From an uncultured Granulosicoccaceae bacterium (GTDB lineage Bacteria > Pseudomonadota > Gammaproteobacteria > Granulosicoccales > Granulosicoccaceae): a stretch of DNA of 64,000 nt. Positions 26,523-36,713 of this stretch are shown here, piece after piece; the stretch's first letter is position 1, and the number at the start of each line of letters is the position of its first letter. The notes beneath the pieces are model-generated. The model saw nothing but the letters and a program-made list of their open reading frames with translations. It was not told the DNA's origin and made no database searches. The position numbers were made by a program, and so were the translations under genes. The stretch lies in NCBI GenBank assembly GCA_937922015.1, contig CAKZVB010000041.1, positions 1 to 64,000 of the forward strand. Direction: 5' to 3'.

Positions 26523-29233
26523 GTCTTCTTTGTCACGCGTTTTTTACGTACCACTTTACTGACCTTCTTTGCGGCAGATTTCTTTTTAGCAGCTGCTTTG
26601 CGCGCTACCGCTTTAGCTGCGGCTACTGTAGTGCCTGAAGATTTAGTTCCGACAGGTTCAGTACTGGTTGGTTTCGTACCGGTAGGTTTCGTACTGGCAG
26701 GTTTAGTACTGGCAGACTTTACACCGGTCGATTTACTGCGGCCTGAAGCTTCCTGTACAGTTTTAGTTTTCACCGCCCGGGTTTTACTGCCGGCTTTCTT
26801 TTTTTGAACCTTCTTGCGGCTTGTTTTCTTTTTGGCTTTTTTTGTTTCTTTTTTATTGCCTGCCGTCTTCTTGCCTGCCGACTTACTTCCCCGGTCCTTC
26901 CTCTTTTTCTGAGCATTGCCCCACGGACCGCCATCAGAATCACCATGCAGCACCGGTTGATTGTCGCTCAGTTGAAAATCAATTTTACGTTCATCCAGAT
27001 TTACTGCCGCGACCAGCACTTCGACTTTCTGCCCAAGCTCAAAGCTACGACCACCCGCTCGCCCAAGCAGGCGATGGTTGACCGAATCAAAGTCATAGAA
27101 ATCCTGTGGCAGAGAGGTGATATGAACCAGACCTTCCACGTGAATGTCAGCAAGTTCGACAAAAATACCAAACGACGTCACAGCGGTGACCACGCCACCA
27201 TGGGTAGTACCAATCTGATCCTGCATGTACTCGCACTTGAGCCAGGCAACCACATCGCGAACCGCGGCCTCTGCTCGACGTTCGGTGACAGAACAATGAT
27301 CACCTATTTCGGCGACTCTGGCTCCGTCGTAGGCAAAGCTGTCTTTGCTCTTGTGCACCAGCATGTGTTTAATGGCGCGATGAATCATTAAATCCGGATA
27401 GCGTCTGATTGGTGAAGTAAAGTGGGCGTATTCTTCAAGCGCCAGACCAAAATGGCCGTTATTGCGGGTGGTGTACACCGCCTGATTCATTGAACGCAAC
27501 AACACAGTTTGTATGACCAGCAGATCGGCACGCCCCTGCGCGTCTTGCAGTGTACGAGCATAATCAGATGCCTGTGGCTTGTCTCCACCACCTAATGACA
27601 ATGAACGCTGAGCCAGAAACTTGCGGACATCAACCAGCTTATCTTCACCTGGCCCTTCGTGGACTCTGAATAAACCTGGCACTCTGCGTTTTTCAACAAA
27701 ACGCGCCGCACTTATGTTTGCCGCAATCATGCATTCTTCAATCAACATGTGGGCATCATTGCGTATAACCGGCAGTAAATTCTCGATCTTTAAATCATCG
27801 TTAAAGACAATTCTTGTCTCGGTACTTTCAAACTCAATAGCGCCACGTGCAGCCCTCGCCTCACGCATTGCCTGATACATATCGTGCAGAGTGCGCAAGT
27901 GCTTGCCCAGCGCACCTATATGCTGCGCGGCGTCGATATCACCTTGCAGAAAATCATTTACCTGGGTGTACGTCAGTCTTGCATGCGAACGCATCGTGGC
28001 TGGATAAAATCGCGCCCGTTTGATTTCACCTTCATGGGTAATTCCCATATCGCAAACCATACACAAACGATTGACGTCAGGGTTAAGAGAACATAAACCG
28101 TTGGATAAGCTCTCCGGCAGCATGGGTATGACCCGTTGCGGAAAGTAGACTGATGTTCCACGGTTAAATGCTTCGTTATCAAGTGCCGAATTTACCTGTA
28201 CGTAGTGGGATACATCGGCAATTGCCACCACCAGTCGCCAGCCGTAAGGCTTCACTTCGGCAAACACAGCGTCATCAAAATCACGCGCGTCCTCGCCATC
28301 AATCGTCACCAGTGGTGTTGATCTAATATCTTTGCGCTCTTTGATCACGGCCGGGTCAACTTCAGTGGCAATTGCACCACTTTCTGACAAGACCTCCTGC
28401 GGCCAGACCTCGGGGATATCACGGGAGCGAATGGCAATATCGATCTCCATGCCCGGAGCCATCTGCTCCCCCAGCACTTCGATGACAGAGCCTATCGGCG
28501 AGCGTCGATTTGTCGGCTGCTCAATAATCTCTGCCAGTACAATCTGGCCGTCTTTGGCCGTACCGGTATCGCTAATCAATATTTCATGGACAATACGTTT
28601 GTTGTCCGGATGCAGCACCGCCACCCCCTGACTTATACCAAGCCGGCCCACTATTGTCTTATTGGCACGTTCGACTACATCGACTATCGAGCCCTCTGAG
28701 CGGCCACGGCGGTCAGTGCCGGTGATGTTTACTACTACGCGGTCACCATCGAGCACCCGCCGCATTTGCCGAGCACTCAGAAAGACATCGTCTCCACCAT
28801 GCTCATTAATCAGAAACCCGAAACCATCCGGATGGGCTGAAACCCGCCCTCTGATCAGGTTTTCTTCATCGACCGGAAGATAAGCGCCGCGCCGGTTACG
28901 GATAATCTGCCCGTCACGCGCCATCGCCCCGAGACGCTTGCCGAGCGCCTCAAACTTCTCATCACGCGCATACATTTCCAGCGCATCGGCGACCTGCTCA
29001 TGTGTCAGTGGGCTACCCGCTGTTGCCAGTAGCTCAAGCAGGGAATCACGACTGGCTATCTCAAACTGGTACTGCCTCGGGCTCTGAGCCGGCCGGCCCT
29101 TTTCACGGTCGCCTTTGGCACGGGAAGACTTCCCACCTGCACTTTTTCGTCCGCGAGATTTTCGATCTGCAGACTTATCATTTTTATTTTTTGGACGCGA
29201 GCGTCCGGGCTTTTTCTTAGCCATAGTTTTCAT
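26519..29233 (-). CDS. rnr: Ribonuclease R with long basic C-terminal tail
   Basis: 3'-5' exoribonuclease of the RNB family that degrades structured RNA. Order: a basic N-terminus, an HTH-like region, cold-shock domains (AYLPVDEENLIRGRVSAHPDGFGFL), the RNB catalytic domain with IDGEDARDFDDAVFAE carrying the magnesium-binding aspartates, HFTSPIRRYPDLMIHRAI, then an S1 domain (GVVTAVTSFGIFVEL). From about residue 745 comes a tail of Lys, Ala, Ser and Thr of about 160 residues. It includes five degenerate pentapeptides of the form A-S-T-K-P. The total of 904 exceeds E. coli RNase R (813). ATG at 29233 is used; ATG at 29224 is equally possible. It is translationally coupled to rlmB. Confidence 0.95.
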   Translation of the reverse strand: MKTMAKKKPGRSRPKNKNDKSADRKSRGRKSAGGKSSRAKGDREKGRPAQSPRQYQFEIASRDSLLELLATAGSPLTHEQVADALEMYARDEKFEALGKRLGAMARDGQIIRNRRGAYLPVDEENLIRGRVSAHPDGFGFLINEHGGDDVFLSARQMRRVLDGDRVVVNITGTDRRGRSEGSIVDVVERANKTIVGRLGISQGVAVLHPDNKRIVHEILISDTGTAKDGQIVLAEIIEQPTNRRSPIGSVIEVLGEQMAPGMEIDIAIRSRDIPEVWPQEVLSESGAIATEVDPAVIKERKDIRSTPLVTIDGEDARDFDDAVFAEVKPYGWRLVVAIADVSHYVQVNSALDNEAFNRGTSVYFPQRVIPMLPESLSNGLCSLNPDVNRLCMVCDMGITHEGEIKRARFYPATMRSHARLTYTQVNDFLQGDIDAAQHIGALGKHLRTLHDMYQAMREARAARGAIEFESTETRIVFNDDLKIENLLPVIRNDAHMLIEECMIAANISAARFVEKRRVPGLFRVHEGPGEDKLVDVRKFLAQRSLSLGGGDKPQASDYARTLQDAQGRADLLVIQTVLLRSMNQAVYTTRNNGHFGLALEEYAHFTSPIRRYPDLMIHRAIKHMLVHKSKDSFAYDGARVAEIGDHCSVTERRAEAAVRDVVAWLKCEYMQDQIGTTHGGVVTAVTSFGIFVELADIHVEGLVHITSLPQDFYDFDSVNHRLLGRAGGRSFELGQKVEVLVAAVNLDERKIDFQLSDNQPVLHGDSDGGPWGNAQKKRKDRGSKSAGKKTAGNKKETKKAKKKTSRKKVQKKKAGSKTRAVKTKTVQEASGRSKSTGVKSASTKPASTKPTGTKPTSTEPVGTKSSGTTVAAAKAVARKAAAKKKSAAKKVSKVVRKKRVTKKT
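26655..26729 (-). repeat. 15-base coding repeats in the RNase R tail
   Basis: Five consecutive 15-base units starting at 26655, 26670, 26685, 26700 and 26715, of the form GGTTTCGTACTGGCA on the plus strand, with decreasing similarity. They encode the Thr-Lys-Pro-type pentapeptides of the disordered tail. Confidence 0.8.
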
Positions 29234-29321
29234 TTCTCAATATGGCACCACACAAACACCATTCTGCCCTATGGCAGTTTCTTTTATCTGGTGAAATTCG
29301 ATACAAAAAGCCATCGGCCAA

Positions 29322-29350
29322 TTGACATGTGCGGTGCAGACTTCTATAGT
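29322..29350 (+). promoter_or_regulatory. Strong sigma70 promoter of tRNA-Leu
   Basis: TTGACA (29322-29327) is perfect, the spacer is exactly 17 bases, and TATAGT (29345-29350) matches 5 of 6. The following GGCGCGC is a GC-rich discriminator, as in stringently controlled stable RNA promoters. The tRNA begins 27 bases after the -10. Confidence 0.85.
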
Positions 29351-29376
29351 GGCGCGCTTAGATCTACTCCATCTTT

Positions 29377-29463
29377 GCCGAGGTGGCGGAATTGGTAGAC
29401 GCGCTAGCTTCAGGTGCTAGTGGGGGTAACCCCGTGGAGGTTCAAGTCCTCTTCTCGGCACCA
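29377..29463 (+). tRNA. tRNA-Leu, anticodon CAG
   Basis: An 87-base tRNA with encoded CCA. The acceptor stem GCCGAGG pairs with TCTCGGC, followed by discriminator A. The D arm is GGCGGAATTGGTAGACGC. The anticodon stem CTAGC/GCTAG encloses TTCAGGT, giving CAG at 29411-29413. A long variable arm GTGGGGGTAACCCCGT is diagnostic of a class II tRNA. The T arm contains GGTTCAAGTCC. It reads leucine CUG codons. Confidence 0.98.
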
Positions 29464-29583
29464 TCTTATTTGTTTTTTTCCTAAAAACTGCCATTCGTAA
29501 AGCGACTGTGGTTTACTCCGAGCCGCTTGTCAATTGACTGCTTATAAGACACTTTTGTTTGTCTGCCTTGTGACGGTCAGACA

Positions 29584-29645
29584 TTCTCAAGAGACAGCAC
29601 CCGCTGCTTTTGAGAACAATTTTCAGATCGACTAACGGTCGATCT
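29584..29645 (+). terminator. Candidate terminator hairpins after tRNA-Leu
   Basis: Two consecutive inverted repeats: TTCTCAA..TTGAGAA with an inner CAGC..GCTG (29584-29616), followed by CAATTTT, and AGATCGAC..GTCGATCT (29625-29645), followed by CTCTTT. Neither has an ideal T-run, but together they could end the tRNA transcript or, read leftward, purA. Confidence 0.4.
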
Positions 29646-29689
29646 CTCTTTGCCCGTCCCGGTTGCTGTCCGGAAACTACTGTCTGAGG

Positions 29690-30982
<1,293 letters not shown>

Positions 30983-32176
30983 CTAACAATTCTCCAGCAG
31001 CCAGTCGCTACCTTGTTCTACTAAAATTTGATCACACATAGATGCTTCACTCTTGCCAAGCTGCACAATGACGATTTCACCAGCTGATCGCAGTTGCTGT
31101 ATCTTCGCGCGCAGCCTCTGCGTGGCATCTGCTGATGATCCACTCATTGGCGCGAGAATACCTCGCTTCACAATGGATGGATCAGCTGATGACACCAGAC
31201 TCATTAACGTTTTTAAATCAGTACTATAACCGGTCGCAGGTCGGGCACTGCCGAACACTTCACCAATGCCGTCGTATCGACCACCCCGCGCTATCTCCGC
31301 GCCCCTGCCCGGCACATAGGCCGCAAACACTATCCCGTTGTGGTACTGGTACCCTCTCAGTTCTGCAAGATCATAGTGAACTACGGCACTATCATTGAGC
31401 ACACCGAGCGCCTGTCCAACCTTACGCAGGCCATCAATTGCGCCCAGCATCTTATCACCATAGACACCCAGAATCGTCTCTGCCCGGTCCAACACGCTCT
31501 CGTCACCATTCAGGGTACAAAGCTGACAAAGTAACTCCTTGTCTCGATCGGCGATACCAAGGGAACCTGCAAACTGGCTTATATCGGATTCTGCTTTACG
31601 CTGCAGTAAATCAAAAAGTGCTGCCTGATCAACAGAGGACAATTCGAGACGTTCCAGCAGGCTGCGATAAATTTCCACATGCCCCAGATCAAGATGAATA
31701 TCGCGCACACCTACATTGTTGAGTGCCGCCAGCATCAGCTGAATAATTTCGAGATCGCTGTCGATACCGCTATGGCCAAAAAGCTCGGCCCCCAGCTGCA
31801 GCGGACTGCGCCCACCAGCTCCGTCACCATAGGCACGTATTACCGTACCCAGGTAGAACAGTCGCGAGATGTCTATGCCGTTTAGCTGGTGCGCGTCAAT
31901 GCGCGCCACCTGCGGTGTCATGTCTGCACGCACCCCCATCATCCTGCCACTGGCGGGATCGACAATTTTAAACGTCTGCCGGTCAAAATCGCGCCCGGCG
32001 CTCGACAACAATGACTCCAGATACTCCACAAACGGCGGATGTACAGGCTGGTAGCCCCAGCTCAGGTGCAAGTCGTAGATACGACGCCTGAGGTGCTCAC
32101 GGATATGCGCCTCCTGAGGCAGCATTTCGTCCATGCCCTCTGGCAATTGCCAGTGGTTTTGGCCTTGCGTATTCAA
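30983..32176 (-). CDS. hisZ: ATP phosphoribosyltransferase regulatory subunit HisZ
   Basis: Histidyl-tRNA-synthetase-like protein that forms a complex with short-form HisG for the first step of histidine synthesis. Class II motifs remain, such as LPEGMDEMLPQEAHIREHLRRRI, YQPVHPPFVEY and RADMTPQVARIDA, but the anticodon-binding domain is lost, giving 397 residues. Glycine-rich GRGAEIARGGRYDGIGEVFG is the HisZ hallmark. The start is TTG at 32176; no ATG is available. HisG is not in the window. The placement between DUF2065 and purA is common in beta- and gammaproteobacteria. Confidence 0.93.
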   Translation of the reverse strand: MNTQGQNHWQLPEGMDEMLPQEAHIREHLRRRIYDLHLSWGYQPVHPPFVEYLESLLSSAGRDFDRQTFKIVDPASGRMMGVRADMTPQVARIDAHQLNGIDISRLFYLGTVIRAYGDGAGGRSPLQLGAELFGHSGIDSDLEIIQLMLAALNNVGVRDIHLDLGHVEIYRSLLERLELSSVDQAALFDLLQRKAESDISQFAGSLGIADRDKELLCQLCTLNGDESVLDRAETILGVYGDKMLGAIDGLRKVGQALGVLNDSAVVHYDLAELRGYQYHNGIVFAAYVPGRGAEIARGGRYDGIGEVFGSARPATGYSTDLKTLMSLVSSADPSIVKRGILAPMSGSSADATQRLRAKIQQLRSAGEIVIVQLGKSEASMCDQILVEQGSDWLLENC

Positions 32177-32206
32177 TCGCTTAATTCTTTGGCTCAGGTT
32201 GAGAAG

Positions 32207-32392
32207 TTAATGCACAAACTGCAATAGTATCGTGCCCGCCACCATTAGTGCCAGACCTGTTATACGGATACCGCGGGAGGACTTCGACGCGAGCTCTAAA
32301 GCAGCTCGCTTATACGCAGATGGACTAATAGCAGGTAACAATCCCTCAATCACAAGGACGAGGGCGATCGCGGTTAGGATTTCTCCGGCCAT
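32207..32392 (-). CDS. DUF2065 (YjeT-like) small membrane protein
   Basis: 61-residue protein with two transmembrane segments: ILTAIALVLVIEGLLPAI and ITGLALMVAGTILLQFV, separated by a short polar loop. It aligns end-to-end with E. coli YjeT, which also sits in the hflK-hflC region. The ATG at 32392 gives the family length; ATGs at 32416 and 32428 are in frame and possible. Function unknown; association with HflKC is suggested by context only. Confidence 0.8.
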   Translation of the reverse strand: MAGEILTAIALVLVIEGLLPAISPSAYKRAALELASKSSRGIRITGLALMVAGTILLQFVH

Positions 32393-32480
32393 GTCCAGGC
32401 TCTGGTTGCGGTTCATTGCGGCTTGCATTACAAGCCGTTGGTTTACCTGCTCTGGAGCGTCTGATCAATACTTCGCTATG

Positions 32481-33356
32481 TTAATTTCCGTCAGCACTAT
32501 TGAAGTACTTGAAAAACTGCGAGTCAGGCTTGATCAATAATACGTCATTTTTTCCACTAAAGGTGGTCTTGTAAGCATTGAGGCTTCTATACATAGTGTA
32601 GAAGTCCGGATCCTTACCATAAGCCTTAGCATAAATTTCCGCCGCTTCTGCATCGGCTTTACCGCGAATCTGCTCAGACTCGTTGTAGGCCTCTGCCAGT
32701 AGCACTGAGCGTTGCCGCTCGGCGTCGGCGACGATACCCTTGGCTTTTTCCTGACCTTTAGAGCGAAAGTCTTTTGCCACTTTCGCACGCTCCTGACGCA
32801 TACGGCTATACACCGAATCACTCACGTCTTCCGGAAGCTCGACTTTCTTCACCCGGACATCGACGATTTCGACTCCCAACGGCTTGGCTTGTATATTGGT
32901 CGCTACAGCGACTTCCCGCATGATTTCCAGTCGCTCACCAGAGATAACATCCTGCATTGTTCGCTTACCAATCGCATCCTTTATCCCTTTATTGATGAAC
33001 TGCGACAACAGCCTTTCTGCACGACGATTATCACCGCCGGTTGCTTTGAAAAACTCGTGCGGATCTTCGATCCTCCACTTCACAAACGAAGACACAATCA
33101 CGTTTTTCTTTTCACTGGTCAAAACACGCTCAGGGATGGCATCGATATTCATGATGCGACTGTCGAAGGTGTGAACGGTGTTGAAAAACGGCAGCTTGAA
33201 GTGCAGCCCGGGCTCGTATTGTCCCTCTTCAATTTCACCAAGAAAGAGTTTGATCGCAACCTCGCGCTCATCGACCTTAAAAAAAGGTGCCACTGTGCTG
33301 TTTACAGACACTAAAAACGCAACCACCGCTAAAGCGATTAATACTACTCTAAACAT
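32481..33356 (-). CDS. hflC: Protease modulator HflC
   Basis: SPFH/prohibitin-family inner-membrane protein that, with HflK, forms a large cage around the FtsH protease. It has an N-terminal transmembrane anchor (about residues 3-21), the SPFH domain (FKVDEREVAIKLFLGEI, YEPGLHFKLPFFNTV, VIVSSFVKWRIEDP), then a long helix rich in Ala, Glu and Arg (ERLEIMREVA, AEAYNESEQIRGKADAEAAEIYAKAYG). 291 residues. Its ATG overlaps the hflK stop by one base (TAATG). Confidence 0.96.
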   Translation of the reverse strand: MFRVVLIALAVVAFLVSVNSTVAPFFKVDEREVAIKLFLGEIEEGQYEPGLHFKLPFFNTVHTFDSRIMNIDAIPERVLTSEKKNVIVSSFVKWRIEDPHEFFKATGGDNRRAERLLSQFINKGIKDAIGKRTMQDVISGERLEIMREVAVATNIQAKPLGVEIVDVRVKKVELPEDVSDSVYSRMRQERAKVAKDFRSKGQEKAKGIVADAERQRSVLLAEAYNESEQIRGKADAEAAEIYAKAYGKDPDFYTMYRSLNAYKTTFSGKNDVLLIKPDSQFFKYFNSADGN

Positions 33357-34546
33357 TATCTTGTCTCCCGTGATCGCGCCCGACTGCCGTCTGTACGCGT
33401 TGCCGGTAACAGGTCACTTGGCAATGAGTTTGTAAACTTGGTCCCGCTATTGTTATTGACGCTTTCAACAGCCGGACTGGAAATACCCGCACCGCCCATT
33501 AGCTTGTCAATTGGCAGGTACATCAGATTATTACCACCGTCAACATCAACCATTACCTTACTGCTGTTTGATAAAACAGCCTCCAGTGATTCAAGATACA
33601 AACGCTGCCTGGTCACTTCCGGTGCTTTTGTATACTCCGTTAACAGTGATTCAAATCGGGCGGCTTCACCCTGAGCAGCGTTGACCACCTGCGAGCGGTA
33701 CGCACGTGCTTGCTCGAGAGCAATAACCGCGTCACCACGCGCCTGAGGTAACAGACCGTTTTTGTAGGCTTCTGATTCGTTGATAAAGCGTTCCTGATCC
33801 TCGCGAGCCTTGATCGCATCTGAAAAGGCATCCTGCACGGCTTCCGGTGGCTGGGCACTTTGCAGGTTAATTGCAGTCACCAGCACGCCGGCTTCATAGC
33901 TGTCCAGAGTTTCCTGAATCTTTTCTTTGGTGTCCGCCTGGATAATACCGCGACCTTCAGTGATCACCTGGTCCATGACGGTTAAGCCCACCGTCTCACG
34001 CAGGGCACTTTCAGCAGCCTGGCGCAATGTCGAGTCAGGGTCAGTGACATTAAACAGGTACCCACCGGCATCTGAAATTATGTACTGTACCGACAGATCG
34101 ATCTCAACGATGTTTTCGTCTTTGGTGAGAATCTCCTGAGATTTAAGCTCAACGGCCCGGTTTTGGTCTACGTTCACACGCTGCACACTTTGCACAGGCC
34201 ACGGAAAGCGCCAGTGTGGCCCGGGTTGAGTCGTTTTAACGTACTTGCCAAACTGCTGCACCACACCACGCTCAGCAGGCTGAATGATGTAGATGCCACT
34301 AAGCAGCCACAGCAACGCCGCAACAAACAGCAGTGCCATCAATCCGATAGAGCCTAATTTGCCGGGGAAACCCAATCCACCGCCGCCACTGCCTCCGGTT
34401 CCGCCACCTCGCTTACCGCCAAAGATGCCTTCCAGCTTTTTCTGCAGATTGCGAAAAACCTCATCGAGATCCGGGGGACCGCTATCGTTGTTCTTCTTAT
34501 TACCCCAAGGGTCATTGTTATTGCCCCCAGGTTCGTTCCAGGCCAT
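33356..34546 (-). CDS. hflK: FtsH modulator HflK
   Basis: Partner of HflC in the SPFH cage that regulates FtsH. It begins MAWNEPGGNNNDPWGNKK, the usual glycine/asparagine-rich cytoplasmic start, followed by DLDEVFRNLQKKL, a glycine-rich stretch, a transmembrane segment (about 70-90), and the SPFH domain with PAERGVVQQFGKYV, PGPHWRFPWPVQSV and VQYIISDA. A coiled-coil helix and Ser/Asn-rich C-terminus follow. 396 residues. First gene of hflK-hflC-DUF2065-hisZ-purA. Confidence 0.96.
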   Translation of the reverse strand: MAWNEPGGNNNDPWGNKKNNDSGPPDLDEVFRNLQKKLEGIFGGKRGGGTGGSGGGGLGFPGKLGSIGLMALLFVAALLWLLSGIYIIQPAERGVVQQFGKYVKTTQPGPHWRFPWPVQSVQRVNVDQNRAVELKSQEILTKDENIVEIDLSVQYIISDAGGYLFNVTDPDSTLRQAAESALRETVGLTVMDQVITEGRGIIQADTKEKIQETLDSYEAGVLVTAINLQSAQPPEAVQDAFSDAIKAREDQERFINESEAYKNGLLPQARGDAVIALEQARAYRSQVVNAAQGEAARFESLLTEYTKAPEVTRQRLYLESLEAVLSNSSKVMVDVDGGNNLMYLPIDKLMGGAGISSPAVESVNNNSGTKFTNSLPSDLLPATRTDGSRARSRETR

Positions 34547-34744
34547 GCCGACTCCAAGAAAATTACCAGACAGGCGCGCACGCGCCGGAATCCTAATGCT
34601 AGTAGAAAATATTGCGATTACCCGCTGAACAAGAAATTAGTCCCAACATATTCCATGGGACCAAGCAGCCAAGTTTAGGCGTACAGTGGGCGTCTATCAA
34701 CTCAAATATGAAAAAGGCTTTTACGCCCGAAAAGGTATATGGCG

Positions 34745-36025
34745 TCATACAGGACTGTTTACAAGCTCTGCCTCGACACCGGTTTGTTTCAGAAATCGCT
34801 GCCAGTCCTGTTCGGCGATTTCCAACTGCAGAATAAATTCGCCTGTGGAACCGATTTGTTCGTCCTTTACGGCGTCGTTTTCATACAGCAAGGCTCGTTC
34901 CCGCCCTTGCCGGGCAGACAGCGTAAGCCATCCACGACGCCGGTGAGGCCTGACTCTGTCGGCAATTCGCTGCAACAGCTTGTCAATTCCTTCACCGCTG
35001 ATCGCCGATACCGCCACCCCGTCCTCTCCCAGCAGCTCGTCCTTCAATTGCTCGCGAGCGCTGGCATCAAGCATATCTATTTTATTAAAAACCAGAATCT
35101 GCGGCACATCTGCGCCAATTTCCGTCAACACCTCCTGCACTTGCTGGCGCCGGTCTGTCAGTGCCGGGTCGGAGGCGTCCAGCACATGCAGAAGAACCGT
35201 TGCTTCACGAGTCTCCTGTAACGTAGAACGGAACGAGTCGATCAGCTCGTGCGGCAGGTTATTAATAAAACCCACCGTATCAACAATCAGGGCATGTTCC
35301 CCAGCGCCTAGCTCAAGCTTGCGTATGGTCGGGTCAAGAGTGGCAAAAAGCTTGTCGGCAGAATACACCACCGAGTCTGTCAGGCGATTAAACAACGTTG
35401 ATTTGCCAGCGTTAGTGTAGCCAACCAGCGATACGGTAGGCAGCTCGTTTTTCTTGCGGTTGCGGCGGCCCTGCTCGCGGCGGGCATCAACGCGCTGAAG
35501 CCGTTTTTGAATTTGCTTTATACGCGCACCAATTAAACGTCGGTCGGTCTCCAGCTGGGTCTCGCCGGGACCACGCAGGCCGATACCGCCCTTCTGACGC
35601 TCAAGGTGAGTCCAGCCACGCACAAGCCGCGTGGACAGATGCGCCAGTTGCGCCAGTTCTACCTGCAACTTTCCTTCGAACGAGCGGGCGCGCTGTGCAA
35701 AGATATCGAGAATCAAGCCGGCGCGATCAAGCACCCTGCATTTGAACAGCGCTTCAAGGTTGCGCTCCTGACTGGGAGACAGAGAATGATCAATAATCGC
35801 AATTTCGGCGTGGCTCTCTGCCACCAGCTCAGCAACTTCCTGTGCTTTGCCGGTGCCGAAAAAATATCTGGGATGTGGTTTTGCAACTTTGACGTCAATA
35901 CTGCCGACCACATTGGCGCCGGTAGATTTGACAAGCTCCATGAATTCCCCGGCGTGTTTTTCCTCGCCGGGGATTTCAATATTCACAACAACACAATCGT
36001 TTCCAAATTCCGGGCGGTCAAACAA
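34745..36025 (-). CDS. hflX: Ribosome-associated GTPase HflX
   Basis: GTPase that splits stalled ribosomes under stress. Begins MFDRPEFG as in E. coli. The N-terminal HflX domain has PHPRYFFGTGKAQEV and SPSQERNLEALFKCRV. GLRGPGETQLETDRRL is the glycine-rich linker. The G domain has VGYTNAGKSTLFNRL (G1), ATLDPT (G2), DTVGF (G3), NKIDML (G4) and SAISGEG (G5). 426 residues. Start TTG at 36025, supported by alignment. It lies 23 bases after hfq. Confidence 0.96.
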   Translation of the reverse strand: MFDRPEFGNDCVVVNIEIPGEEKHAGEFMELVKSTGANVVGSIDVKVAKPHPRYFFGTGKAQEVAELVAESHAEIAIIDHSLSPSQERNLEALFKCRVLDRAGLILDIFAQRARSFEGKLQVELAQLAHLSTRLVRGWTHLERQKGGIGLRGPGETQLETDRRLIGARIKQIQKRLQRVDARREQGRRNRKKNELPTVSLVGYTNAGKSTLFNRLTDSVVYSADKLFATLDPTIRKLELGAGEHALIVDTVGFINNLPHELIDSFRSTLQETREATVLLHVLDASDPALTDRRQQVQEVLTEIGADVPQILVFNKIDMLDASAREQLKDELLGEDGVAVSAISGEGIDKLLQRIADRVRPHRRRGWLTLSARQGRERALLYENDAVKDEQIGSTGEFILQLEIAEQDWQRFLKQTGVEAELVNSPV

Positions 36026-36048
36026 ATCGATTTGACCTGATAAAACCT

Positions 36049-36300
36049 TTAGCTTTCAGCAGCTTCCTGCTCCTCTGGCGACGGCGGCACTATTTTTACA
36101 GCGCGTGCCGGCACAATCGTGGATATGGCGTGTTTATAAACCATTTGACTCACGGTATTTTTCAGCAATACCACAAACTGATCAAATGATTCGATTTGCC
36201 CCTGCAATTTTATACCATTTACAAGGTAAATAGAGACTGGTACACGTTCTTTTCGCAGCGTGTTCAAGAAGGGTTCTTGTAGCGATTGCCCTTTTGCCAT
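36049..36300 (-). CDS. hfq: RNA chaperone Hfq
   Basis: Hexameric Sm-like protein that pairs small RNAs with mRNAs. 83 residues with [20 protein letters not shown] (Q8 of the uridine pocket), Sm1 strand [22 protein letters not shown], and the YKHAIST Sm2 motif with K56-H57. The C-terminal tail is short and acidic. hfq-hflX order is normal, but miaA, its usual upstream neighbour, is absent. Confidence 0.98.
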   Translation of the reverse strand: MAKGQSLQEPFLNTLRKERVPVSIYLVNGIKLQGQIESFDQFVVLLKNTVSQMVYKHAISTIVPARAVKIVPPSPEEQEAAES

Positions 36301-36713
36301 TGGTCTGGCTCCCGGTTTTATTATTCTCTCCGGATCATGCAGTAAACGGACTGGTTTCGCTTACCGCCTGAGTCGCGGAGTACCATATTATTGTTTATGT
36401 CCGGGTTAGCGAGATTCGAGCATTTAACTGCGCCCGGTTGCATCGCACCCACCCTTCTGTCGCCAAGTCTGAATTGTTACCTAACGTTAACATCCTGTCA
36501 ATTTCTATAGCAGCTTCAGCGCACTGAAGAACCTCCTTCATCGCTATATTTACAATTATTCACCCGTTCCGGGTTTAATTACCGATATTTCTACGAACAG
36601 AGATTACTTTATTTAGCACATAAATACGTTTTCACAACACAGCAGCGTTGTCCGGATACGAGTTGTGGGCCACAATTGTCAGGCCTTTCCAACCGTTTGA
36701 ACGTGAGATACCG
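36301..36713. other. Divergent intergenic region between hfq and prpE
   Basis: About 410 bases without a gene. It contains a likely hfq promoter (36473-36501) and must hold the rightward promoter of the propionate genes, which I cannot place. Confidence 0.5.
36473..36501 (-). promoter_or_regulatory. Probable hfq promoter
   Basis: Minus-strand TTGACA (36501-36496, perfect) is followed by 17 bases and AACAAT (36478-36473, 4 of 6). The leader to the hfq ATG would be about 165 bases. Confidence 0.45.

Noticed and set aside
26493-27391. Long plus-strand frames opposite RNase R
   Set aside because: Hydrophobic Phe/Leu/Val runs are the mirror of the Lys/Ala-rich RNase R tail; shadow frames.
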